Positions 1-10,975 of a DNA stretch of 64,000 nucleotides are shown piece by piece. The notes below the pieces were generated by a model. That model was not told the DNA's origin. It was given only the letters and a program-made list of their open reading frames with translations, and made no database searches. How positions within the stretch are numbered: position 1 is the first letter of the stretch; the number at the start of each line of letters is the position of its first letter. Source of the DNA: Hibiscus mutabilis (lineage: Eukaryota; Streptophyta; Magnoliopsida; Malvales; Malvaceae); NCBI GenBank assembly GCA_019671005.1, contig CM033726.1:23311657-23375656 (forward strand), read 5' to 3'. Both the position numbers and the translations under genes were made by a program.

Positions 1-1833
1 AAACTCTCCTAGCCTTGTTCTCTTGGACACAATGTCTTTAAGAAACTTGGCATAGTTTGGCATTTGTTCAATTGCTTCCACCAATGGCAAGTTGATGTGG
101 ACTTGCTTTAAGATATCAAGAAACTTCTTGAATTGGTATTCTTGCTTTTGCCGCTTCAACCTTTGTGGGAATGGTGGTGGAAGTCGAATATCTTCGATCC
201 TTTCATTGGTTTGGAACCTGATTGACGACATTGTCGGGACAACTGGAGTTGTAGAGGCATTATCAATTGGGGTTGTCGAGGCATGCTTATCACAAGTTGC
301 CGAAGCATCCTTATCGTCGGTTGCCGAGGCATGCTTATTGCCAGTTGCCGAGGCAATTCCTGGTTCAGCATCTGAGGCTTTGCCGCTAGGTTCGTCTTGA
401 TCTTTTTGTGGAGTTTTGTTTGATGAGCGGGTTTGAGCCTCTCTAAGTTGTTGGCCACTTCTAGTGGTGATTGCCTTACATTGCTCATGGCCAGTTCCTC
501 TTGCGACTTCAGTATCGCTAGGTAAACCTCCTTGCGGTCTAGTATTCAGATTTTGAGCAAACTGTCCGACTTGATTTTCCAATGATTTGATTGCAGCCTC
601 TTGGTTTTGCAATCTCATCTCGGTCCTGTTAATAAAAGCATCAGTTCTTTTTATGAAATTACTATTCTCAGCCATATAAGATTCAGTTTTCATCATAAAA
701 GCATTTAGAGAATTTTCCAAAGAACTAGATGTTGTCGGTTGTTGTTGCGGCAACTGTTGTCGTGGCATATTCTACTGGAATCTCGATGCTTGTGCATTCT
801 GATTGTTCTGGTTTAGAGCATTGTTGGGATTACTCCATGAAAAATTCGGGTGCTTCTTCCAAGCTGGATTGTATGTATTGGACATCACATTGTTGTTCTG
901 ATTGTAATTCCCCACATAGAAGCTGGATTCCAGATTCTGCATACATTCAGAAGGATCATGGTTATCACCACATAACTCACAAAAAGAAGTTATTACCTTG
1001 ACCTCATATGTGTTGTTTGGTTTTTGCATGTTCTGGACCATCTTGGTTAAAGTGGCCAATTGTGCCGAAATTGAATCTGATGATCCTAGTTCATGTATTG
1101 TGGCTTGGCGTCTAACTCCTCCTCTTCTAGTAGAGGGGAATTGATAATCATTCTTGGCCAGCCTGTTTAGAATTTGCATTGCTTCCTCCGGTGACTTATC
1201 TAAGAGTATGTCGTTTGCCGAGGCATCTAGCATCATCCTTGTTGGTGTATTCACGGTGTTGTAAAACATTGTTACTTGAGTCCACACCGGGAATCCGTGT
1301 AGGGGGCATTTGCGTAGAAGTTCTCTATATCGCTCACAAGCCTCGTACATGGATTCATCATCTGCCTGCCAAAAAAAAGTAATGTCGTTACAAAGCTTAT
1401 CATTCAAATATGTAGGATTAAACCGAGAAAGGAAATTATGACAAAGATCAGTCCAAGATGCTATTGATCCGGCATGAATGCTATTCAACCATGCTTTCGC
1501 CCTATCCCTCAGTGAATAGGGGAATAATCTTAATCGTAAGACATCGGGGGTGACTCCGTGTATTTTGAACGAGTTGCAAATCTCGAGGAAAGATTTAAGA
1601 TGTTGCCGTGCATCTTCAGTTGCTGAGCTGCCAAATTGACCAATTGTGTTGATCATATTAAACATTACCAGTTTCAACTCAAAGTGGTCAGCTTCAATTT
1701 CAGGTGCGACAACTCCTGGATTAAGTTCATCAAGATCTTCTTCAAGATAGTCTCGAATAGTTCTGTTTCGTGCAAGAATCACTCCTCCTCCTGCTGGAAC
1801 ATCTTGATTCATATTGTCGTCTTGATTAGCCAT
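1..1833 (-). CDS. Gag and start of pol region of Athila/Tat-like Ty3/gypsy element Y (partial, one in-frame TAG)
   Basis: Structural Gag polyprotein of a retrotransposon, which would form the cytoplasmic particle that packages element RNA. Reading starts at the ATG at 1833 and stays in one frame to base 1, broken only by a TAG at 774-772 (after 353 codons). Visible parts: an acidic N-terminus, a retrotransposon Gag core (about residues 75-215, including LRLRLFPYSLRDRAKAWL), and a CX2CX3HX4C zinc knuckle at about residue 293 (CELCGDNHDPSEC). After the TAG the frame continues with a Gln/Pro-rich part, an ASAT-type repeat block and a tail ending near PNYAKFLKDIVSKRTRLGEF, typical of the stretch just before the protease in Athila/Tat elements. 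The protease and the rest of pol lie outside the window. I cannot tell whether the TAG is decay or a readthrough codon. Confidence 0.85.
241..345 (-). repeat. In-frame 24-bp tandem repeat in Gag
   Basis: About five degenerate 24-bp units encode 8-residue repeats of the form ASATxxKx (ASATGNKH, ASATDDKD, ASATCDKH, then ASTT variants). The unit contains GTTGCC and GGCA, the same words that make up the repeat block in this element's own LTR. It lies in the low-complexity linker after the zinc knuckle. Confidence 0.75.
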
Positions 1834-2020
1834 TGCTACTCTTATCTTTCATCTAAGTCTTTGTAAGGTTCGTTCGATTTCTGGATCAAAGAGATATTCT
1901 GGTGTAATCGGTCTTGCCCTGGTCATGTACCAATGCAAAACCAAAGTTTGTTAGCCCATTGAATCTTAAACAAGAAAAGTAAAAAGAAAGTGCAAGAAAA
2001 TAAAAACAAAGTAGCTATTG
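1834..2020 (-). other. Untranslated leader of element Y
   Basis: 187 bp between the primer site and the Gag ATG on the minus strand. No reading frame or other motif seen. Confidence 0.7.
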
Positions 2021-2042
2021 CGAATCCCCGGCAACGGCACCA
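2021..2042 (-). other. Primer binding site, Asp-tRNA type
   Basis: On the minus strand the site reads TGGTGCCGTTGCCGGGGATT. This closely resembles the TGGCGCCGTTGCCGGGGA sites of Athila/Tat elements, which are attributed to the 3' end of tRNA-Asp. It begins 6 bp after the LTR end (CA at 2049-2050 on the minus strand). It fixes the orientation of the element and the LTR boundary. Confidence 0.8.
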
Positions 2043-2048
2043 AAAACT

Positions 2049-3576
2049 TGTTGCGCGTAATAAGTGCTACGCAATTGTGCAAGTATACACGTTGCAAGTT
2101 ATAGTATAAAAGATATCATCTCCACAGGGATTGGTGCCACTTCAAGAATCTAGTCTCTTGCACTGTAAAGTAAAAACACAAATAAAGATTATAGTAGTTT
2201 AACTAATAACTAATATAGAAAGCAATAAAGTAAAAGAATAGATGAGATCAAATGAGAGAGATAGGCCAGGTTATCGCGAGTTGAGGTGTGATAGCCAATT
2301 GGATCATCTTGGTAAAAGAGTGCACGGGCAACTCAGTTTCCATGGCAACTTGCAGAACGGGGTTGCCTTGGCAACTAATCGATGGTTGCCTGGGCGACTA
2401 GTTGGGCAACTACTTGGGCGTCTGGGCAGCAACCTTCAAGGTTTGGCAGAGCGTTCTTCAATGGTTTCTTCTTATCCCTAAGTCGAAACTCTAGCTACTT
2501 GTGCATGCCTTGATAATACATCCCTGCTTGAATCAAGGGTGAACAACAACCAATCTTGCGCTCCTCTTAGCCGTTGAAATCCTTGACTTATTCCTAAGCC
2601 GGATTAATCTTCACCATCAATAGATTGAATAAAGATCATATTCATTCGTTTCTTGAATCTAACTCTCCCGATATTAGATAAATAGATGAAATCACGAGAT
2701 CCTCTCCCAATTCACTCGCAAACAATAATAAGAACCAAGAATGAATAAACCTTGAATAGAAAAGTGCAAACTGTTATTACCTAAACAAAATCCAATAGTT
2801 TCTCACAACCACAAAACACCATAACCATAGCCAAATTGATTTAGTTCATGGCTAGGTTCCAAAGAAACACAAGATAAATAATCCCTAGCATGAACCTAAT
2901 TGAACACGAAAGAAAAAGATGAAGAATTGAAGCTTGTCGAAATCTCCTTGCCCTAGAAGCTTACCGAAAATTCTCTCCTCTTGCCCTCTTCCTCAAGTTG
3001 ACGATATGGCCTCTAATTTATAGGGCTAGGTCAAAGTCCTTCTTTGAGGAGGAAGTTAAGTTGGAATTAAATTATCTTTAAAGAATATAATTCTTTATTA
3101 TAATTATATTCCTACTAGAACTTCTCCTATCTTCTTGGAATTTAATTCTTCTTTAATCTCTTCATGGAAATCAAATTTCTTTGGGATTTGGCTTTGCTCC
3201 ACGTCATCTTGGGCTTGTCTAGTCATCAATTTTGACTACCATATCACCTTGTTCTTTGTCGACAATTGCCCTAGCAACTGGCTCGGCTTCTCATTCATGC
3301 ATTGCCCTGGCAACTAGCTCGGCATCTCCTTCATGCATTGCCATGGCAACTAGCTCTAGCCTTGCTTTGGCAAGTGATCCTGCACGTACACACAAAACAC
3401 ACCAAAGCAGCATCTTTTCCCACAAAAACTACCAAGTTATGTAATCAAGCTCAACGATGGAAGGAAACATAGATTAATGCATGAATGGCTAATTATGCAA
3501 CTAATATGAGCCTAAGTCTAACAATAATATGAGTAAAAAGGGTAAGAAAAATAGTACTTTTGAACACTTATCAACA
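2049..3576 (-). repeat. 5' LTR of element Y (copy L1)
   Basis: About 1.53 kb, with inverted ends TGTTG...CAACA. It is flanked on one side by the primer site and on the other by unrelated chromovirus pol sequence beginning at 3577, so Y inserted into element Z; the target duplication partner lies outside the window. The LTR contains a block of GTTGCC / GGCAACT words (about 2320-2450 and 3260-3380). Three further copies or fragments follow at 4116, 5061 and 5232. The open frames over it match in position between copies but show no protein family. Confidence 0.88.
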
Positions 3577-3578
3577 TC

Positions 3579-4048
3579 CAATACAATGTTGGAGACGATG
3601 TCTTCTTGGAAGTGTCCCCTTGGAAGAAAGCCTTTCAGTTTGGAAGAAAAGGAAACTCAGTCCCCGATTCATTGGTCCATTTGAAATCATTGAAAGGATA
3701 GGTCCAGTGGCCTATTGATTAGCTCTTCCTAGTGAATTTGACAAGATTCATAATGTCTTTCACATGTCTATGCTCCGAAGATATAGGTCTGACCCATCCC
3801 ATGTCCTTGAGCCTGAAGAAGTAGAGTTGAATCCTGACTTGTCTTACGAAGAAGAACTAGTCCAGATTCTTGATCATGAAGTTAGAAAACTCTGGAACAA
3901 AACCGTTCTTGTCATGGTCTTGTGGAGAAATCACAAGATAGAAGAGGCAACTTGGGAATCTGAAGAAATCATGAGGAAGCAATATCCTCACCTATTTGAT
4001 TCAGGTAAATTTGAGGGCGAATTTATTTTAAAGGGGGGAGAATTGTAA
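3579..4048 (+). pseudogene. 3' end of chromovirus pol: integrase C-terminus and chromodomain tail (element Z)
   Basis: Encodes the end of a Ty3/gypsy integrase (GDDVFLEVSPWKKAFQFGRK, then the FIGPFEI region) and a chromodomain-like tail in which VLWRNHKIEEATWESEE and KQYPHLFDSG are recognisable. That tail is the mark of Tekay/Del-type chromoviruses and is thought to steer integration to marked chromatin. The reading changes frame once near 3653 (consistent with loss of one A) and has a TGA at about 3717-3719 where family members have Arg (CGA to TGA). Its upstream part was cut off by insertion of element Y at 3576. Non-functional. Confidence 0.85.
4029..4042 (+). other. Polypurine tract of element Z
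   Basis: TAAAGGGGGGAGAA-type purine run directly after the pol frame and 1-2 bp before the LTR start TGTAACACCC. It is the plus-strand primer site of reverse transcription and marks the pol/LTR boundary. Confidence 0.8.
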
Positions 4049-4115
4049 CACCCTAAATCGGGCCTAGGAAGGTTACCACTATCCAAGCTATTGACTAATT
4101 GAATTATGTACTAAT
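4044..4115 (+). repeat. Start of the 3' LTR of element Z, truncated after 72 bp
   Basis: Begins TGTAACACCCTAAATCGG next to the polypurine tract, then is interrupted at 4116 by a Y-type LTR. I could not find where this LTR resumes. Confidence 0.7.
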
Positions 4116-4931
4116 TGTTAAGTGTTCAAAAGTACTATTTTTACTTTTTGTTCATATTATTGCTAGACTTGGGCTCATATTAGTTGCATTATTAGCCATT
4201 CATGCATGTTCGTATTGTTTCCTTGGTGGACAAGCTTGATTTCATATTTTGCTTAATTTTGTGGAAAAAGATACTGCTTTGGTGTATTTTTGTGTGCGTA
4301 CAGAATCACTTGCCAAAGCAAGGCTGGAACCAGTTGCCAGGATAATGCATGAAGGAGATGTCGAGCTAGTTGTCAGGGCAATGCATGAAAGAGATGCCGA
4401 GCTAGTTGCCAGGGCAATTGTCGATAAGGGATAAGATGATATGGCAGTCGAAATTAATGACTAGATAAGCCCAAGATGACGTGGAGCAAAGTTAAATCCC
4501 AAAGGATTTTTGATTTCCATGAAAAGGTCAAAAAGAAATTAAATCCCAAAAAGATAGGAGAAGATCTAGAATGAATTTAAATATAATAAAGAATTATATT
4601 CTTTTAAAGTATTTAATTCCAGCTTAACTTCCTCCTCAAGAAAGATTTTGACCTAGCCATCTCCTATTTAAAGGAGACCAAGCCGTCAAACTCAAGGAGG
4701 AGGGGAGAGATTTCGACAATAGCAAGGGGGAGATTTCGACAAAGAGGCTTCAACCATTCTTCATCTTTTTCTTCTTTGTTCGATTAGGTTTATGTTAGGA
4801 ATTCTTTGTTTTGTGTTTCTTTGGAACCTATCCATGAACTAAATCTATTTGGCTAAGGTTATTGTGTTTTGTGGTTGTGAGAAATAATTAGATTTTGTTT
4901 AGGTAATAAGAGTTTGCACTTTCAATTCAAG
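4116..4931 (+). repeat. Y-type LTR fragment, plus orientation (copy L2)
   Basis: Begins TGTTAAGTGTTCAAAAGTAC, the start of the same LTR seen on the minus strand at 3576. It matches through the GTTGCC/GGCAA block to about 4931, then stops; the last part of the LTR is missing. The orientation is opposite to copy L1 at 2049-3576, giving two long inverted repeats separated by about 540 bp. Confidence 0.82.
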
Positions 4932-5060
4932 GGTTTTGGGAAGGTATACACGTATCTGCAGAATTGAAGAGTTTAAATTGGATTAGGATCTTATCTCCAT
5001 AGAATTCCAACACAATCCAACTCCAATGCAAATCGAACTCCAACGTAATCCAACCTTTCT
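4932..5060 (+). other. Unassigned spacer between LTR fragments
   Basis: 129 bp that do not match the Y-type LTR. It contains several short ATCCAACTCCAA-like direct repeats (about 5005-5055). It could be filler DNA from break repair or a remnant of an older element. No gene seen. Confidence 0.5.
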
Positions 5061-5231
5061 TGTTAAGTGTTCAAAAGTACTATTTTTATTACCCTTTTTA
5101 CGCATATTATTGTTAAACTTAGGCTCATATTAGTTGCATAATTAATCATTCATTCATTAATTCATGTTTCTTTCCACCGTTGAGCTTGATTACATAACTT
5201 GGTGATTTTTGTGGAAAAAGATATTGTTTTG
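5061..5231 (+). repeat. First 171 bp of a Y-type LTR, plus orientation (copy L3)
   Basis: Starts TGTTAAGTGTTCAAAAGTAC and follows the LTR start for about 170 bp. It then passes directly into copy L4 of opposite orientation at about 5231/5232. Confidence 0.8.
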
Positions 5232-6728
5232 GCGGAATAAGTGCTCCGCAATTGTGCAAGTGTACACGTCTCAAGTTATAGTATAAAAGATATCGTCTCC
5301 ACAGGGACTGGTGCCACTTCAAGAATCTAATATCTTGCACTGTAAAAAGTAAAAGAACACAAGTAGAAGTATGTAGGAGTTTTAACTAATAACTAAGCTA
5401 GAAAGCAAATAAGTAAAAGAAGATGTAATCAAATGAGAGAGAATAGGCCAGGTTATCTTCAGTTGAGGAGTGATAGCCGATTGGATCGTCTTGGTAAAAG
5501 AGTGCAAGGGCAACTCAGTTGTCGTGGCAACTTGCGCAGTCAGGTTGCCTTGGCAACTAATCGACGGTTGCCTGGGCAAATGGCTGGGCAACTGTTTGGA
5601 CGGCTGGCCAGCAACTTCAAGGTTCGGCGGAGCATTCTTCAATGGTTTCTTCTTATCCCTAAGTCGAAACTCTAGCTATTTGTGCATGCCTTAATAATAC
5701 ATCCCTACGTGAATGAAGGGTGAACAACAACCAATCTTGCACTCCTCTTAGCCATTGAAATCCTTAACTTATTCCTAAGCCAGATTAATCTTCACCATCA
5801 ATAGATTGAATAAAGACCATACCCATTCGTTTCTTGAATCTAACTCTCTCGATATTAGATAAATAGATGAAATTACGAGATCCTCTCCCAATTCACTCGC
5901 AAACAAGAATAAGAACCAAGAACGAGTAAACCTTGAATTGAAAGTGCAAACTCTTATTACCTAAACAAAATCCAATTGTTTATCACAACCACAAAACACA
6001 ATAACCTTAGCCAAATAGATTTAGTTCATGGCTAGGTTCCAAAGAAACACAAGACAAAGAATTCCTAACATAAACCTAATTGAACAAGAAAGAAAAATAT
6101 GAAGAATGGTTGAAGCCTTTCTCGAAATCTCTCCCTCCTTGCTCTCCCTTGATCTTGTCAAAATCTCTCACCTCTCCCTCCTTGAGTTTGACGGCTTGGT
6201 CTCCTTTAAATAGGAGATGGCTAGGTCAAAATCCTTTTTGAGGAGGAAGTTATGTTGGAATTAAATACTTTAAAAGAATATAATTCTCTATTATATTTAA
6301 ATTCCTTCTAGATCTTCTCCTATCTTTTTGGGATTTAATTTCTCTTTGACCTTTTCATGGAAATTAAACTCCTTTGGGATTTAACTTTGCTCCACGTCAT
6401 CTTGGGCTTATCTAGTCATCAATTTCGACTGCCATATCATCTTATCCCTTATCGACAATTGCCCTGGCAACTAGCTCGGCATCTCCTTCATGCATTTCCC
6501 TGGCAACTGGTTCTAGCCTTGCTTTGGCAAGTGATTCTGCACACACACAAAAACACACCAAAGCAGTATTTTTTTCCACAAAATTAAGCAAAATATGAAA
6601 TCAAGCTTGTCCACCAAGGAAACAATGCAAACATGCATGAATGGCTAATAGTGCAACTATTATGAGCCTAAGTCTAGCAATAATATGAATAAAAAGGGTA
6701 ATAAAATAGTACTTTTGAACACTTAGCA
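5232..6728 (-). repeat. Nearly complete Y-type LTR, minus orientation (copy L4)
   Basis: About 1.5 kb matching copy L1 along its length. It lacks only the first few bases at the left end and ends at 6728 with TGCTAAGTGTTCAAAAG read on the minus strand. Its last 170 bp (about 6557-6728) are the inverted match of L3, so 5061-6728 is a foldback structure. No primer site or coding region adjoins it. Confidence 0.82.
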
Positions 6729-6984
6729 GTATCAAAGACAGGTTTGCGAAAGTTAGGAGGTAAGTTGTGAATATCTGGGATGTTGTATGATATGTACGGT
6801 GTTTGATTATTTGATTTTAACCGAAGTGTGATATATTGGGGTAAAACTTTGGGGACACATTGCCTTATTACTACAAGTGTAAAAGGATTTTGTTTTTAAA
6901 ACGTAAACATCTTGGATTCTTGCTTGAAGCTAGCCTAATTATATATTTGGTCACATTTTCATGCTATATATACATATTTTGAGT
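6729..6984 (+). other. Leader-like region before decayed gag of element X
   Basis: 256 bp of AT-rich sequence between LTR copy L4 and the first recognisable Gag codons. No primer site or LTR end for X was found, so the 5' part of X is lost or too decayed to see. Confidence 0.45.
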
Positions 6985-7957
6985 ATGCCACCAAGAGAAG
7001 AGCTTAGGTTGAATACGAATAATGTTGCCTCCTTTTCTTTCTAATCTGCCAGCTAGAGTGGACACTAGGCAAGCACCGCCAATTCCACCAAGTCTAGTCT
7101 TTGGGGATATTACATTGTTGAATCAGGTTGTGGCTGGAGTGCATGTTTAGGCACTAACACCGGTAATAGCTATTAATCCAGTACTTTTGTTAGAGTATTT
7201 GTGTAGTTTGGGAGGTACTGAGTTTAAAGGGTTAGCTCCTAAGGCAACTGGGGTGTGATTTGCAACTATAGAAAGGATTCTTGTTAGATAGAGTGTACGA
7301 AAGTACGTAAGTTGGGCTACATTTTATCCCTGCTTCAAGAGATGCCTATAGTTGGTGGACTACCACTATAGCGGGAATGGCACCCAAGAATGTTACTTGG
7401 GAATTCTTTGGAGCTTCTTTTCAAATGAAGTATTTGGGTACTCTGTACTAGGATGAAAAGAAGTGTGAGTTCACACCTTTGGTCCAAGGCAATATGTCTG
7501 CTTTAGAATATGGGGTTCAGTCTGTTCGTTTGAGCTAGTATGCAGCTGAGTTGGTTCTTGATGATTGACAATGATGTGATCATTTTCGATATGGTTTGGT
7601 CAAAGAAGTTAAGACCTATATGTTGGCTTTAGACTATATTGATTTTGATGTCTTGGTTAGCCAAGCCATGGATATTAAGCAGAATTTTGGTTTGTCTTCT
7701 TATTTTGGGGGATCAAGTTCTGGAAAAAGAGTTGTTGATTCAGATGGTCGGTTAAAAAAGAATCGAGATAAGAAGTATCGCCTTGATCAAAGACATGGTG
7801 GAGATAATGTTGGGCATGAACAACAGGGTCAGAACACCTATGTTGTAATACCCGAGTGTAGGCATTGTAGGAAACGTCATCTGGGAGAGTGTTAGGCTTC
7901 ATATAATACATGTTGGAGTTGTGGCTCATGGGATCACTTGAGAAGTGATTGTCCGTA
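6985..7957 (+). pseudogene. Decayed gag of chromovirus X
   Basis: Starts at ATG 6985 (MPPREELRLN), hits a stop after about 20 codons and continues as Gag-like fragments in shifting frames. The open piece from 7596 covers the end of the Gag core. It is followed by a zinc knuckle pair: CRHCRKRHLGEC (about 7856-7894), a TAG, then CWSCGSWDHLRSDC (about 7911-7955), which fits CX2CX4HX4C. At least five in-frame stops. This would have been the nucleic-acid-binding capsid protein of the element; it is dead. Confidence 0.75.
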
Positions 7958-8135
7958 GATGGCTAAGGATGTACAGACTTCTACACCTATTGTTACACTA
8001 CAGAGAGGTTGTGGTTGAGGCCAAGGTAATTTCTAGTGTCGAGAGGAAGGTCAAAGGACTATTGCTCATACAGTGGCTATTCAACATGAAGGTGGTGGAC
8101 TTCCAAGGATCTATGCGCATCACGAGGGAAGAAAT

Positions 8136-9985
8136 GACATAGATTTGATTGCAGGTACTTTTACTTTGCAGTCTATGCCATTACTTTCTTTGATAGATTC
8201 TGGTTCTACAAATTTATATATCTTTCTCGATCATGCATGTTTGCTTGATATACATATAGAAGTGTTAGATGTGGGTATGCGAGTAACTAGTTCTTTTTGA
8301 CAAATAGTAGTTGCTATGAGGTTGTTTACGAGGTGTCCTTTTGTGGTTCAAGGTCATGTGTTTGCGATTGATTTGATTGAGTTGATGCTTTATGGTTTTG
8401 ATGTAATCTTGGATATGAATTGGTTGACCGAGTATAGGTCTATGGTCGATTTTGAAACCAAACGAGTTTTGCTGAAACTTGCTGATGATTATGAGGTGGT
8501 GGTTATGGGCGATAATGTTAAATTCTTGTCCAATGTGGTCACGGCTTTAAAAGCGCATAAGTTGTTGAAGCTTGGGTGTCAAGCATATCTAGCTTATGTT
8601 ATGAACCAAAATATGAAGGAGATGCGTGTTCAAGATATATGTACCATTTGTGATTTTTTAGGATTGTTTCTAGAGGAGTTGCCTGGGTTACCACCAGATA
8701 GGGAGGTAGAGTTTTGTACCGAGACGTATGCAGATATGACTCTGGTGTTGATTACTCTGTATTGTAGGGTGACTAAAGAGTTGAAGGAATTAAAGATGCA
8801 ACTTTAGGAGTTACTAGGTTGTGGTTTCATCTAACCAAGTGTGTCGTAGTGGGGAGCACCAATGTTGTTCGTGAAAAAGAAGGATAGCACTATGAGAATG
8901 TGCATTGATTATCGGTAACTGAATAAGTTGACGATTAAGAATAAGTATCCTTTTCCACGAATTGTCGATTTGTTCAATCAATTCTGGGGTGCTATAGTGT
9001 TTTCCAAGATTGATGTGAGGTCTAGATATCATCAGTTAAGGGTAAAGGATAAGGATGTGCTGAAAATTGCTTTTCACACATGTTATGGGCATTATGAGTT
9101 TTTGGTGATGCCTTTTGGGTTGATGAATGCACATGCTGCTTTTATGGATATGATGAATCGGGTGTTTCATGAATAATTAGATCAATTTTTTGTTGTGTTC
9201 ATTGATAATATCCTTGTGTACTCTCGTACCGGGGAAGAACATGATCGGCATTTGCGGATTGTGTTGCATGTCTTACTGGATAATTGGTTATATACCAACT
9301 TGAGCAAGTGTGAATTTTGGTTAAGGGAAGTGATTTTGCTTGGACATGTTGTGTCGGCAGAAGGTATTCGTATAGATCCACATAAGATTGAGGCGGTGGT
9401 GAGTTGGAAGTCACCTAAGTCTGTGTCAGAGGTTCGTAATTTTCTTGGGTTGGCATGATATTATCGTTATTTTGTTGATGGTTTTTCAAGGATTGCTTCT
9501 TCGTTGAGTAATTAGTTGCAAAAGAATGTTCGTTTTGAGTAGACAGAGAGTAGACAACAAGCTTTTGAGAAGTTAAAGGAGGCTTTAACGCAAGCTCCAA
9601 TCTTGATTCAACCCGAATCGGGCAAAGAGTTTGTTGTTTATATCGATGCATCCTATGTTGGTTTGGGGAGTATGTTAATGCAAGAGGGAAAGTTGTGTCT
9701 TATGCATCTAGACAGTTGAAGGTGCACGTGCGCAATTATCCTATGCATGATTTGGAGCTTGCCACAGTAGTGTTTGCGTTGAAGATTCAAAGATATTATC
9801 TGTATGGTGAGAAGTGTATTGTGTACACAAATCACAAGAGTTTGAAGTATTTGATGACACAAAAGAAGTTGAATCTTAGGCAACGTTAATGGTTGGAGTT
9901 GCTTAAGAATTACGATTTGACGATTGAGTATCATCCGGGTAAGGCTAATACGGTAGCCGATTCCATGAGTAGGAAGGTTGCGGTG
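8136..9985 (+). pseudogene. Decayed protease, reverse transcriptase and RNase H of chromovirus X
   Basis: Protease: an IDSGST active-site motif at about 8190-8207. Linker: FLEELPGLPPDREVEF at about 8660-8710. Reverse transcriptase: MRMCIDYR then a stop, KYPFPRIVDLF, FLVMPFGLMNA, and FIDNILVYS at about 9196-9225, where the second catalytic Asp of the FxDD box is Asn. RNase H: a PILIQPESGKEFVVYIDAS stretch at about 9597-9650 and the YHPGKANTVADSMSRK end at about 9930-9977. More than six stops, among them TAG or TAA at positions that are Trp, Arg or Gln in the family. Same frame order as Tekay/Del pol. Dead copy, older than the LTRs to its right. Confidence 0.82.
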
Positions 9986-10975
9986 GAGCTGAGGGAAATA
10001 TTTGCGGGGTTAAGTGTGATACGAGACGGTGGGTTATTGGCTGAGTTGCAAGTGAAATCGTTACTGTTACAATTGATCAAGAAGAAGAAACCGTATGATG
10101 ATTCGTTGGTACCACATGTTAAGAATATTATGGACGGTAATTGGACGGATTTTTGTTTTAATGATGATTGTGTCATGTGTTTTAAGGGTCGAACAGTTGT
10201 TCCGAAAGTTGTTGATTTGAGGCGCACTATTTTGAGTGAGGCTCATTCTAGTCCTTTTACTATGCATTCGGGTAGTATGAAGATGTACTGAGATTTAAAG
10301 TAGTATTATTGGGTTGGTTTGAAGAAGTATGTAGTGGAGTTTTTTGCCTGATGTATGGTGTGTTAGCATGTTAAGGTTGAGCTTCAGTTTCCTTCTGGAT
10401 TGTTGCAACCGTTGAGGATTCTAAAATGGAAGTGGGAGAGAATTACCATGGATTTTGTGACGGGTTTGCCTTTGACGCCGTCGAGGAATAATTCTATCTA
10501 TGTAATTATGGATTGATTTATGAAATATGCATATTTTTTGGTAGTGCATACAACGTATACGTTGCATAAGTTGGCAGATATGTATATTGCTGAGATTGTG
10601 AGGTTGCATGGGGTACCTACGTCTATCATGTCAGATAGGGATCCGAAATTACATCAAGGCTTTGGGAGTGTTTGCATAAAGCTTTGGGTACATGGTTGAA
10701 TTTCAGTACATCGTATCATCATCAGTCGGATGGTCAGTCTGAATGTGTTATCCAAGTGTTAGAGGATATGTTGTGGTGTTGCATCATTTATTTTCAAGGA
10801 ACGTGGGAGAAGCAACTACCGTTGGTAGAGTTTTCTTATAACAATGGTTATCAAGTGAGCATTCAAATGGCTCCGTATGAAGCTTTGTATGGTAGGAGGT
10901 GTCGTATGCCACTTTGTTGGGCTGAGGTAGGTGAGAATTATGTTTCTCACACACGGTAACTGACCTTTCCCACAC
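9986..10975 (+). pseudogene. Decayed integrase of chromovirus X, cut off before the C-terminus
   Basis: Contains the zinc-binding His region (HSSPFTMHSGSMKMY), the first core Asp (ERITMDFVTGLP at about 10437-10475), the second (IMSDRDPK at about 10625-10650) and, after a frame change and short loss near 10650, the Glu region (HHQSDGQSECVIQ at about 10715-10755). It ends near GRRCRMPLCWAEVGE; after 10935 the expected C-terminal domain and chromodomain are absent and LTR G begins at 10996. Several stops. It would have catalysed DNA insertion. Confidence 0.78.

Noticed and set aside
729..1001. Plus-strand open frames over the Gag region (also 92-400, 1179-1382, 1636-1866)
   Set aside because: They are antisense shadows of the Gag frame, which has clear family motifs on the minus strand.
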